Shown piece by piece: positions 1 through 5,769 of a DNA stretch of 15,183 bases. A program made the translations under genes and the position numbers. Below the pieces are notes generated by a model, which was not told where the DNA came from, ran no database searches, and was given only the letters and a program-made list of their open reading frames with translations. Within the stretch, counting starts at the first letter, position 1. Every line of letters starts with the position of its first letter. The DNA comes from Bacteroidales bacterium UBA6408. Its GTDB lineage: Bacteria; Bacteroidota; Bacteroidia; Bacteroidales; UBA932. The stretch lies in NCBI GenBank assembly GCA_002439805.1, contig DJPQ01000114.1, positions 1 to 15,183 of the forward strand. Direction: 5' to 3'.

Positions 1-23
1 TGATAGACCAGGACAGCAGAGGA

Positions 24-278
24 ATGATGATTATTTCGGACATCACGAGGAGTGACGCTCTCTTACTCAAGAAAGCCGTGAAGCTGTTGCTTCCGGAGCT
101 GGAGAGGGAGCGGGAAAAGGAAAGCCGCAACTGGGTTACCTCCCGGGCGCATTTCGACTTCTTGACAAAGCACAACATCGCGATAGACCGGTGCACTACG
201 CTCGTCAGGGCGGTAAACCTCTTTTTCCCGGCAGGCGGCAAGAAGCCGGAAACGGTCGGTGAGGTCGACTGCGAATGA
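24..278 (+). CDS. Small hypothetical protein, 84 aa
   Basis: I do not recognise this protein. It starts with a double ATG (24 and 27), so the first residue is ambiguous by one codon. The sequence is charged and mostly helical in appearance: a Leu/Lys-rich N-terminal half with a run of Glu/Arg near residues 26-33, then a segment with hydrophobic residues (AVNLFF near 64-69) and an acidic tail. There is no signal peptide or membrane segment. It lies first in the row of small rightward genes in this accessory region, and a structured hairpin region follows it. The opposite-strand ORF over the same bases is a shadow. That it is a real gene is moderately sure; its function is unknown. Confidence 0.55.
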   Translation: MMIISDITRSDALLLKKAVKLLLPELEREREKESRNWVTSRAHFDFLTKHNIAIDRCTTLVRAVNLFFPAGGKKPETVGEVDCE

Positions 279-284
279 CATTTT

Positions 285-357
285 CGGGCGCCGACAGGGC
301 GGGCCACCCTGGGACTTGGCACTTGTGGTACATCAATGCCCGCCATGCCGGCGCTCT
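285..357 (+). other. Long interrupted hairpin after the first gene (terminator-like or structured RNA)
   Basis: Two nested perfect stems are visible: GCGCCG (288-293) with CGGCGC (349-354), and GGCGGGC (298-304) with GCCCGCC (338-344). They are separated by a 4-by-4 internal loop, and a possible CCAC/GTGG stem lies inside. The 3' side runs into a weak T-rich stretch (355-362). It could end transcription of the first gene or be a processed RNA element. The weak T-tract makes a plain terminator uncertain. Confidence 0.5.
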
Positions 358-400
358 TTATTGAATCTTATTAGAAACAACGGTAACATCTTAAAGACAA

Positions 401-661
401 ATGATTATGAAAACTGAAGACATCTTGAAAATTCTTGAGGAATGGGCGGACGAATGCGACGGCGGGTTTGCCATTGCGTTCGGGCAGATGGGAGAGGACG
501 AGCGGGTGAGCGGAAACATGCTTGCCTACGGAGACGAAAAGCTCCAGCTCGCGTGCCTCGACGTTCTGACAAAGGGGACGATGGGACGCTACAGGCGGCT
601 CCTCATGGATAAGTTCCCTTCTGAAAAAGGCTACAGATACAATGTAGGCGTAAGGCCATAA
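401..661 (+). CDS. Small acidic hypothetical protein, 86 aa
   Basis: I do not recognise this protein. ATG codons at 401 and 407 are both possible starts, and the upstream stretch is A-rich as is usual for Bacteroidetes starts. The N-terminus (TEDILKILEEWADEC) looks like an amphipathic helix. The middle (GFAIAFGQMGEDERVSGNMLAYGDEKLQLACLD) alternates hydrophobic and polar residues and resembles a small alpha/beta fold, and the C-terminus is basic. There is no membrane segment. Downstream lie 460 bases without a protein gene, which hold the tandem hairpins and the tmRNA-like RNA. The 155-codon ORF on the opposite strand is a shadow. No function is assigned. Confidence 0.6.
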   Translation: MIMKTEDILKILEEWADECDGGFAIAFGQMGEDERVSGNMLAYGDEKLQLACLDVLTKGTMGRYRRLLMDKFPSEKGYRYNVGVRP

Positions 662-734
662 ATATGTCGGAGATACCATACATACAACGACCCTGCGAGC
701 CGCAGTGATGCGCCGGCAGGCTACAACCAAGACA

Positions 735-776
735 TGACGCTCCGGAAAGACGGAGTGACGCCCCGGAAAGACGGGG
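735..776 (+). repeat. Two tandem 21-bp hairpin units with a compensatory base change
   Basis: Two 21-bp units lie head to tail at 735-755 and 756-776. Each folds into a 5-bp stem with a six-base GAAAGA loop: CTCCG/CGGAG at 740-744/751-755 and CCCCG/CGGGG at 761-765/772-776. The T-A pair of the first unit (741-754) is a C-G pair in the second (762-775), so pairing is kept although the sequence changed. A related core, TGATGCGCCGG, occurs at 706-716. The array ends six bases before the tmRNA-like RNA. Confidence 0.7.
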
Positions 777-781
777 AATTT

Positions 782-1100
782 GGGGACGCAGGCCGCACGG
801 GCGGCAGAAATGCGCAAGTTCATCGAAATACGGTACACAGCTCATCGAAAAATGTAGGCTTGAGTTTCATAGCAGTGGCGGAAGGATATAATGCGTGATT
901 CCCTTAGCGTTGAGCATCACGCAGAAAGCCCACGACACCATCAGCCTCGCGGCTCAAGACTTCGCAGACGGCCAATGCCGGAAGCACGTGAAGAGGGCGA
1001 AAGCCCGAATCGTCAAATCTGGTACGGTGAGCGAGTCGGGAATCTGGAACGATGAACGAGTCGGAATGTCTGCACGAGGGTTCGACTCCCTCCGTCCCCA
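782..1100 (+). ncRNA. tmRNA-like RNA (ssrA-like), about 319 nt
   Basis: The ends form a tRNA-like domain. GGGGACG (782-788) pairs perfectly over 7 bp with CGTCCCC (1093-1099). A T-arm GAGGG-TTCGACT-CCCTC (1076-1092) and a D-loop-like stretch (791-803, GG then CGCACGGG) are present, and A1100 is the discriminator; CCA is not encoded. Between them, in the place of the tmRNA P2 helix, are nested stems 804-808/1069-1073, 818-825/1050-1057 and 840-847/1025-1032. A frame at 872-898 (AVAEGYNA then TGA) runs into an 8-bp hairpin (892-899/916-923), as tag ends do in tmRNA. Further hairpins lie at 943-954, 969-980 and 995-1006 (GAAA loop). Odd points: the acceptor has G3-C70, not the G3-U70 pair that alanyl-tRNA synthetase needs; the candidate tag lacks the usual LAA-type end; and I see no clear first pseudoknot. 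If functional it would act on stalled ribosomes; it may instead be a diverged or repurposed form. No promoter of its own was found. Confidence 0.62.
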
Positions 1101-1121
1101 CAAATTTTAATTGTTCAAAAT

Positions 1122-1304
1122 ATGGCAAAGACGAACTACAGGGCAAGAATTACGGCTCTCCAGCCGGGCGAGGCAGTCACGATACGCGGCTGCAAGATTT
1201 CCACCGTCAGGGCGACGGCTTCAAGCGTGTCGAGGGATCTCGACCGCGTCTATTCCGTTTCGGCCGTCAAGGGGCAGCCGGTCACGGTTTCACGGGTAAA
1301 GTAG
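1122..1304 (+). CDS. Small basic conserved phage protein, 60 aa
   Basis: The ATG at 1122 follows an A/T-rich stretch just after the tmRNA-like RNA. The product is short and basic, with predicted beta content (RARITALQPGEAVTIRG), then RATASSVSRDLDR, then a second beta-rich end. Proteins of this size and pattern are familiar to me from Bacteroidetes phages, but I know no assigned function. A small nucleic-acid-binding role would fit the charge and is only inference. It ends six bases before the next start, so it probably belongs to one transcript with the three genes that follow. Two longer ORFs over the same bases in other frames are shadows. Confidence 0.72.
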   Translation: MAKTNYRARITALQPGEAVTIRGCKISTVRATASSVSRDLDRVYSVSAVKGQPVTVSRVK

Positions 1305-1310
1305 GCGGCT

Positions 1311-1502
1311 ATGGGACTCAGATTCACAACTTACGGCGCGCTGAAGCTCGCGTCGATAGTGGCCGCAGTTGCAGCCATGGCGGCGCTCGTGTGCCTCATA
1401 TTCGAGAAATTCGTCATAAGTGCCATTCTGGCTCTCGTGGCGGTGCTCGGATGCCAGGCGGCGGTGCTCATTATCAAAGATGAAGAAAACAAAAAACTAT
1501 AG
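1311..1502 (+). CDS. Small membrane protein with two transmembrane segments, 63 aa
   Basis: The protein has two hydrophobic stretches long enough to cross the membrane, about residues 9-31 and 33-54. Only a very short turn (EKF) joins them, and a charged tail (KDEENKKL) follows, so it is probably a membrane hairpin with both ends on the same side. A holin is one possibility given the size and topology. However, it sits in an accessory/early block with no endolysin beside it, so that is weak inference. It is spaced six bases after the preceding gene and five bases before the next, which suggests cotranscription. Confidence 0.68.
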   Translation: MGLRFTTYGALKLASIVAAVAAMAALVCLIFEKFVISAILALVAVLGCQAAVLIIKDEENKKL

Positions 1503-1507
1503 GGATT

Positions 1508-1846
1508 ATGGAGAATTTTTCAATCAGACTCGATTTGATGAAGTTTAAGGACGCAAAACTCGTCAATGCAGGCGGGCGCAGGGGCGTGTTCATTCCGGTG
1601 GACGAGAATCCGGCCATCTATGTCGGCAGCAAGGGCGTCTATCTCGGCCTCTCGGCCATCGAGCTTTCACAGGTAAGCCAGTTCGGCGACACGCACCTCG
1701 TGAAGGGGCACATCGAAAAGAAGAAGTTTGACGCGATGACGGAGGCGGAACGCCGCTCCTTCGCCATCCTCGGCAATATGCGCCCCTACAAGGCTCCGGA
1801 GATGGCAGCCCAGTCAATGACTTTCGACGACGACCTTCCGGAATGA
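1508..1846 (+). CDS. Conserved Bacteroidetes phage protein, 112 aa
   Basis: The layout matches a type I know from Bacteroides prophages and conjugative elements. A starting beta strand (FSIRLDLMKFKDAKLV) leads into a segment containing VFIPVDENPAIYVGSKGVYLGLSAIEL, then DTHLVKGHIEKKKFDAMTEAERRS, then ILGNMRPYK, and an acidic end (TFDDDLPE). An acidic C-terminal tail on a beta-rich small protein is reminiscent of single-stranded DNA-binding proteins, but I cannot assign that from sequence alone. The stop codon overlaps the start of the next gene (ATGA at 1843-1846), so the two are probably translationally coupled. Confidence 0.75.
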   Translation: MENFSIRLDLMKFKDAKLVNAGGRRGVFIPVDENPAIYVGSKGVYLGLSAIELSQVSQFGDTHLVKGHIEKKKFDAMTEAERRSFAILGNMRPYKAPEMAAQSMTFDDDLPE

Positions 1847-2127
1847 CGGCGGGAAAGAAAAGGCAGGATGCGGAGTTCCGGCTTGCAAACGGCGGCGTTC
1901 TGAGAGAATTGGATATGGCACAGAAAATTGTGACCTATATGGGCCGTTTACTCGCGGAAATACGTGCGGATGAGGACTGGAAATCATATTTTGAGGCGGT
2001 GGTCTTGTTGGAACGAGCGGCAAATGGTCTATTCGAGATTGCAGCTGCTGGAATACTTCCTCACAGGAATGCCGCCAAGCTTTGCAAGAAGTTCGCGGAC
2101 GAAATGGAAAAAGACTTGGAAAGGTAA
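1843..2127 (+). CDS. Helical hypothetical protein, 94 aa
   Basis: The start overlaps the stop of the preceding gene in ATGA. The basic N-terminus (TAGKKRQ) is followed by what look like three amphipathic helices, around residues 18-40, 45-68 and 75-93, with no membrane segment. I do not recognise a family. It is the last gene of the small rightward cluster, and a strong terminator begins at its stop codon. Coupling to the preceding gene suggests a shared complex or process, which is inference. Confidence 0.68.
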   Translation: MTAGKKRQDAEFRLANGGVLRELDMAQKIVTYMGRLLAEIRADEDWKSYFEAVVLLERAANGLFEIAAAGILPHRNAAKLCKKFADEMEKDLER

Positions 2128-2152
2128 AAGCCGCCCGGAGCGGACGGCTTTG
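2126..2152. terminator. Bidirectional intrinsic terminator between convergent genes
   Basis: AAAGCCG (2127-2133) pairs with CGGCTTT (2145-2151). An inner CCG/CGG stem with a GAG loop lies inside a single C-A mismatch. T or A runs flank both sides, so it can work for the rightward small-gene cluster and for the leftward RHH-like gene that ends at 2173. Confidence 0.75.
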
Positions 2153-2172
2153 AAAAATGCCGAAAGAATGGT

Positions 2173-2376
2173 TTAACGCTTTGAATGGAAGTAGTGCTCG
2201 ATGGCTTCGTTGATGAACTGGGTCTTGTTGCCCTCGAATGAGGTGAGAATGGCATCGACGGCGGGATTTGAGCGGAACGTGTAGTTCTTGCCGTGTTCGA
2301 CGGGCTTGCGGCCCGCGCCCTCTCTTGCACCGCCCTTTCCTTTCTTGGAGGATGAAGATGAATTTTGTGTTTCCAT
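2173..2376 (-). CDS. Ribbon-helix-helix-like small basic protein, 67 aa
   Basis: The leftward ATG at 2376 is chosen over the longer frame that starts at 2406, because the extra ten residues cover a rightward promoter and the preferred start has an A-rich lead. The N-terminus is Ser/Lys-rich and includes KGGAREGAGRKP, a basic stretch common at the front of small Bacteroidetes DNA-binding proteins. A beta-strand-like YTFRSN follows, then two helices (VDAILTSFEG and TQFINEAIEHYFHS) in the spacing of a MetJ/Arc-type ribbon-helix-helix domain. It is the only leftward gene in the window. Its start overlaps the promoter of the rightward small RNA and its presumed leader is antisense to that RNA. A role as a local transcriptional regulator is inferred from fold and position. 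Confidence 0.68.
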   Translation of the reverse strand: METQNSSSSSKKGKGGAREGAGRKPVEHGKNYTFRSNPAVDAILTSFEGNKTQFINEAIEHYFHSKR

Positions 2377-2393
2377 ATAATTTTGTATTTTTG
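2364..2393 (+). promoter_or_regulatory. Bacteroidetes-type promoter for the small RNA
   Basis: TTTG at 2364-2367, an 18-nt spacer and TATTTTTG at 2386-2393 match the TTTG/TAnnTTTG consensus of the Bacteroidetes primary sigma factor. Transcription would start near 2398-2400, exactly where the first stem of the small RNA begins. The upstream half overlaps the first codons of the leftward RHH-like gene. Confidence 0.65.
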
Positions 2394-2398
2394 CGAAG

Positions 2399-2530
2399 CC
2401 TACCAAAGGGGAGGCTGATTTCTCAGCCTCCGATGAAACTAGATTGCGATTTCAATCGTGAATCTAAATTTCCAAATCTTGAATGTGAATTTAGCGCTCA
2501 TCTTTCAAAGACTTTGGTAGGTTTTTTCTT
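2399..2530 (+). ncRNA. Structured small RNA with its own promoter and terminator, about 130 nt
   Basis: A perfect 10-bp closing stem, CCTACCAAAG (2399-2408) with CTTTGGTAGG (2512-2521), is followed at once by six Ts (2522-2527), as in an intrinsic terminator. Inside are a perfect 9-bp hairpin (2410-2418/2423-2431, TTTC loop), a GATGA/TCATC stem (2432-2436/2498-2502), and a hairpin of TAGATT/AATCTA (2440-2445/2461-2466) plus GCGAT/ATCGT around a TTCA loop. A stem CTAAATT/AATTTAG (2464-2470/2488-2494) competes with part of the last one. A consensus promoter ends six bases upstream. No convincing ORF lies inside. I do not recognise a named RNA family. It could be a regulatory antisense RNA, or a leader terminating ahead of the primase gene. 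Confidence 0.66.
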
Positions 2531-2590
2531 ACTCCCTTTCAAGCGTTTCAGATTCCTCTTTCGCAGCAGGCCTTCTTCCTGACTGCATTA

Positions 2591-2622
2591 CAAAGGTACG
2601 CATTATCTCTGAATTATGCAAG
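2591..2622 (-). promoter_or_regulatory. Leftward promoter, probably for the RHH-like gene
   Basis: Read leftward, TACCTTTG (2598-2591) matches TAnnTTTG exactly. CTTG (2622-2619), a three-of-four match to TTTG, lies 20 nt upstream. Transcription would begin near 2585 and give a leader of about 210 nt before the RHH-like start at 2376. That leader covers the whole complement of the small RNA. Confidence 0.5.
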
Positions 2623-2644
2623 TGTTTTTCAATAAATTTGCATA
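2608..2644 (+). promoter_or_regulatory. Rightward primase promoter with an overlapping dyad
   Basis: TAAATTTG (2633-2640) is an exact TAnnTTTG box, and TCTG (2608-2611) is a three-of-four upstream box at 21 nt. A perfect inverted repeat, TATGCAA (2615-2621) and TTGCATA (2638-2644), spans this promoter and the upstream box of the leftward promoter. This is the layout of an operator that could repress both. The primase start codon is at 2686. Confidence 0.5.
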
Positions 2645-2685
2645 TTTTTCCAATATTTTTTCTCTGATTTTCAGCAATATACACA

Positions 2686-5658
2686 ATGATACGCAAGGAA
2701 CAGATTTTTGAGGCGACTGAGGGCGGAAAGGCGGTCATCGCCGGATACTATCCTCAGAGCGCGTCGTGCTTTTCGGGGCGCGGGCGCAACTTCAGGATTA
2801 GGGAGGACGACAAGAGCCCTTCCTGCACGGTGTTCCGGAAGGACGGGGTGTGGTTCATCCAGGACAAGGGCGGGAGCGACACCAAGGCCTACACGGCCAT
2901 TCAGCTCGTTATGAAGGAGGAGGGGCTGGACTATCCGGCGGCGATAAACTGGATTGCCCGCAAGTACGCGCCGCATCTTCTTGAGGGAGACGCGGTCGCC
3001 TCGGAGGTGAAGCCGATGCCGGAGATGAAGAAGGTCAGAGGGCAGGAGAAGATGTCCGTGAACCTCAGGAAAGGCGGCAAGTTCACCGACAGGGAGCTTT
3101 ATCTCCTCGGATATAAGATTACGCCCGAAATCTGTGACGACCTCTGCCTGAAGCCGGTGGACTCCTACGTCACCGCGAAGAACTCCAAGGGCGAGAGCTG
3201 GCAAATCACGGCCACGGACAACTATCCGATTTACTACTACGACTACGGCTCATGGGGCAAGCTCTACCAGCCGCTCGGGGACATCCGCTTCATGTACGTG
3301 GGCGAGAAGCCGGAAAACTTCTTCTTCGGGGAGCGCGACTTCATAAAGGCATACGCCGACGCTCAGAAGGGGGTCTATCCGGGCATGGTGGAGATGGAGC
3401 CCATCGACGGCGAGGAAGCGGGTCCTGCGGTCGATATGACATGGAAGGAACTCATCATCTGTTCCGGACCGTCCGACGCGCTGAACGTCCATTCTGCGGG
3501 TTATCACGTGTGCTGGCTGAACTCGGAGACGGCGGAGCTTACGGAATATGAGTTCTCGCTCCTCCAGAAGCTCGCGAAGAAGATATACATCCTCTACGAC
3601 ATCGACGACACGGGAATCGCCAATATGTACCGGATTGCGCTGCGCTACCTCGACATCAACATCATCCGCCTGCCGGAGGAACTCAAGCGGTTCAAGGACC
3701 GCAAGGGGAAGCCCTGCAAGGACGCGAAGGACTTTTTCGTGCATTTCCGCCGTCCGGAGAACCAGAATCCGGTGTCGCTGTTCAAGGAGCTCGTGAAGCT
3801 TTCCGGAGGGCTGAAGTTCTGGCAGGAGAAGAGGACAAAGACGGGCGGATTCGGCGGCTACGACATCAACAACGAGCAGCTGTATTCGTTTCTCCAGGCA
3901 TCGGGATATTTCCGCATCGCCACGAATCCGGACTGCACGGACTTCGCCTTCTGTCAGGTAAAGGACAACGTGGTGACGCTCATCGGCGACGACAGCATAT
4001 CGGCGCACTGTTCGGCGTATCTCCTGGAATATCTCCGCACCCACGCCAACTACTACAATCAGGCGCTTGCCAACACCATCCACCGCTCCCCTCAGATAAG
4101 CCGGAGCTCGCTGGAGAAGCTTTCTGTCATCGTTCCTGACTTCAACGCCTTTGACGAGCGTTCGGACACGTTCTTCTTCAACAACGGCCCGGTGAAGGTC
4201 TCGGCCACAGGCGCGAAGCAGCTGAAGCCGTCCGATTGCCCGTACAATGTCTATCGGAGCAAGATCATCGAGCACGACTTCCGTCCGGAGCCGCCTTTCT
4301 TCGACATCGAGTATTCCGAGGAATATGCCACGCTCCTGAACCGGCTTTCCGTCCTTTCCCCCGACACCCCCGACTACGTCTCAATCAGGAAGCAAATTGA
4401 CGCTATGGATGAGCTCAGGCGCTATCGGCTCAAGATTTTCCGTGACGACTGCACTTTCATGCGCTTTGTCTATAACACCGGGCGCAACTACTGGAGAAAG
4501 GAGGAACTCGGCATGGCTCTGACGCCGGAGGAGCAGGCTGAGACAAACCTGCACTTCATCTCGAAGGTCATGGCGCTGGGCTACATCATGAGCAAGCACA
4601 AGGTCGCCGGGCAGCCCTACGCGATTTATGCGATGGAGACCGAGCAGTCGGAGGAGGGCACGCACCTCGGAGGAACGGGAAAGTCGCTGTTCATGACGAG
4701 CACGGAGCAGCTCCGAAAGCAGCTTTTCATCAACGGCCAGGAGATAAATCCCTCGAAGACGGACTTCATGCTTGCGGGCGTGCGTCCGGGCATCACGGAC
4801 ACCGTCTATTTCGACGACCTGAACGACTCGATTGACCTGCACCGCTTCATGCCTATGATTACAGGCAAGATGGTGGTGAACCCCAAGAACAAGGACGCGT
4901 TTATCCTTGAGTTCAGGGACAGCCCCAAGGTGGCGTTCACCTCCAACCACGCGATAAAGAAGTTCGACGCGTCGCTCCGCCGACGGACTTGGTTCACCGC
5001 CTTCACCGACTACTACCATTCGGACGACCCGATGCGAGGTCTGAAGGAGCGTTCCCCTTACACGGAGTTCCACAAGAACCTCATCCAGGACTACACGCCG
5101 GATGAGATGAACAAATTTTACAATTTCATGTTCAACTGCATTGCCATGTGGCACAAGCTCCGCATCCGGATTCAGCCGCCGATGAGACAGATCGAGCAGC
5201 GCAACCTCCAGCGGGCAATCACCGACGAGTTCATCTGGTGGGCCGAGGACTGGTTCACCGAGAGCCGCCTTAACACAATCGTCAACAAGGCCGACGCGTT
5301 CGACGCCTACAAGTCAACGCTGAACAGGAAGATTCAGGACAGCATCAAGATGAAGACCTTCAAGAACAAGCTCATCATGTACTGCGCCTACAAGGGCTGG
5401 GTGTTCAACCCGCCCGAGCTCCTTCTTTCGGAGTCGGAACGGCAGCGCAACGACATCCGCCGCAAAATCGGTAACGAGGACAACTATTTCTTCTACATCG
5501 ACACGCGCCGCGACCACGAGGAGGAGCTTGACGCCGCGTCAATCATCGGCACTCCTCCTGAGTCCGAGGAGCCGGGGTGCGGGGAGTTGGGCCCGGGTGT
5601 CATAGGGACATCGGCCGCGCCTGATGTCATGGCCGTCGAGCAGCCGCCGTTCCTGTAG
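2686..5658 (+). CDS. Phage primase-helicase (TOPRIM plus SF3-type ATPase), 990 aa
   Basis: The protein probably primes and unwinds phage DNA at the replication fork. Residues about 25-100 look like the zinc-ribbon-like N-terminal domain of phage primases (NFRIREDDKSPS, then VWFIQDKGG), but the usual zinc cysteines are missing. Residues about 250-325 form a TOPRIM-like domain: IICSGPSDALN at 257-267 and YDIDDTG at 304-310. The acidic DxD part is kept, while the glutamate normally found in the first motif is replaced (SGPSDA). The C-terminal half holds an ATPase of superfamily 3 type: Walker A GGTGKS near 662-667, Walker B VYFDD near 707-711, a sensor KVAFTSN at 748-754 and an arginine cluster at 766-768. 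The tail beyond about 960 is acidic then Gly/Pro-rich. Divergent promoters precede it, and a terminator and a repeat-rich probable origin follow, which fits a replication module. The long opposite-strand ORFs are shadows. Confidence 0.88.
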   Translation: MIRKEQIFEATEGGKAVIAGYYPQSASCFSGRGRNFRIREDDKSPSCTVFRKDGVWFIQDKGGSDTKAYTAIQLVMKEEGLDYPAAINWIARKYAPHLLEGDAVASEVKPMPEMKKVRGQEKMSVNLRKGGKFTDRELYLLGYKITPEICDDLCLKPVDSYVTAKNSKGESWQITATDNYPIYYYDYGSWGKLYQPLGDIRFMYVGEKPENFFFGERDFIKAYADAQKGVYPGMVEMEPIDGEEAGPAVDMTWKELIICSGPSDALNVHSAGYHVCWLNSETAELTEYEFSLLQKLAKKIYILYDIDDTGIANMYRIALRYLDINIIRLPEELKRFKDRKGKPCKDAKDFFVHFRRPENQNPVSLFKELVKLSGGLKFWQEKRTKTGGFGGYDINNEQLYSFLQASGYFRIATNPDCTDFAFCQVKDNVVTLIGDDSISAHCSAYLLEYLRTHANYYNQALANTIHRSPQISRSSLEKLSVIVPDFNAFDERSDTFFFNNGPVKVSATGAKQLKPSDCPYNVYRSKIIEHDFRPEPPFFDIEYSEEYATLLNRLSVLSPDTPDYVSIRKQIDAMDELRRYRLKIFRDDCTFMRFVYNTGRNYWRKEELGMALTPEEQAETNLHFISKVMALGYIMSKHKVAGQPYAIYAMETEQSEEGTHLGGTGKSLFMTSTEQLRKQLFINGQEINPSKTDFMLAGVRPGITDTVYFDDLNDSIDLHRFMPMITGKMVVNPKNKDAFILEFRDSPKVAFTSNHAIKKFDASLRRRTWFTAFTDYYHSDDPMRGLKERSPYTEFHKNLIQDYTPDEMNKFYNFMFNCIAMWHKLRIRIQPPMRQIEQRNLQRAITDEFIWWAEDWFTESRLNTIVNKADAFDAYKSTLNRKIQDSIKMKTFKNKLIMYCAYKGWVFNPPELLLSESERQRNDIRRKIGNEDNYFFYIDTRRDHEEELDAASIIGTPPESEEPGCGELGPGVIGTSAAPDVMAVEQPPFL

Positions 5659-5667
5659 CCACCATGT

Positions 5668-5698
5668 CGTCCGGCCGGACAAAAACGGCCTTCGGACG
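5668..5698 (+). other. Interrupted hairpin just after the primase gene
   Basis: CGTCCG (5668-5673) pairs with CGGACG (5693-5698), and GCCG (5674-5677) with CGGC (5686-5689), around a GACAAAAA loop with a three-base bulge. A 12-bp palindrome, GTCCGGCCGGAC (5669-5680), overlaps it. It is the first of two stem-loops after the primase stop and may protect the mRNA 3' end. Confidence 0.45.
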
Positions 5699-5723
5699 TC
5701 ATCCCGAAAGAAACTTTGAATGA

Positions 5724-5752
5724 GGGTTCGCCTTTCGCGGACCCTTCTTTTT
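5724..5752 (+). terminator. Intrinsic terminator of the primase gene
   Basis: GGGTTCGC (5724-5731) pairs with GCGGACCC (5737-5744) over 8 bp with one G-U pair and a 5-nt loop. TTCTTTTT (5745-5752) follows at once. Confidence 0.78.
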
Positions 5753-5769
5753 GGAGGAGTTGAATTTTT

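Noticed and set aside
371..838. Leftward ORF of 155 codons
   Set aside because: It is the complement of the 401-661 gene and of the hairpin region, with a Cys/His/Arg-rich composition typical of shadows.
1076..1100. Stand-alone tRNA gene ending here
   Set aside because: No anticodon arm or matching acceptor strand lies within 70-90 nt upstream; the perfect acceptor partner is about 300 nt away, as in tmRNA.
895..1110. ORF of 71 codons over the tmRNA-like RNA, with a stretch that reads SLAA
   Set aside because: It opens with GTG inside a hairpin, continues past SLAA without a stop and covers the paired segments; RNA structure explains the region better.
1052..1483. Rightward ORF of 143 codons
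   Set aside because: Rich in Gly/Arg/His and out of frame with two better small genes at 1122 and 1311.
2529..2588. Short leftward peptide frame ending at 2529
   Set aside because: Its possible starts lie at or before the predicted transcription start, and its polar composition shows no sign of a real product.
3250..5154. Leftward ORFs of 341 and 257 codons opposite the primase-helicase
   Set aside because: Val/Leu/Arg-rich shadows of a gene with clear TOPRIM and ATPase motifs.
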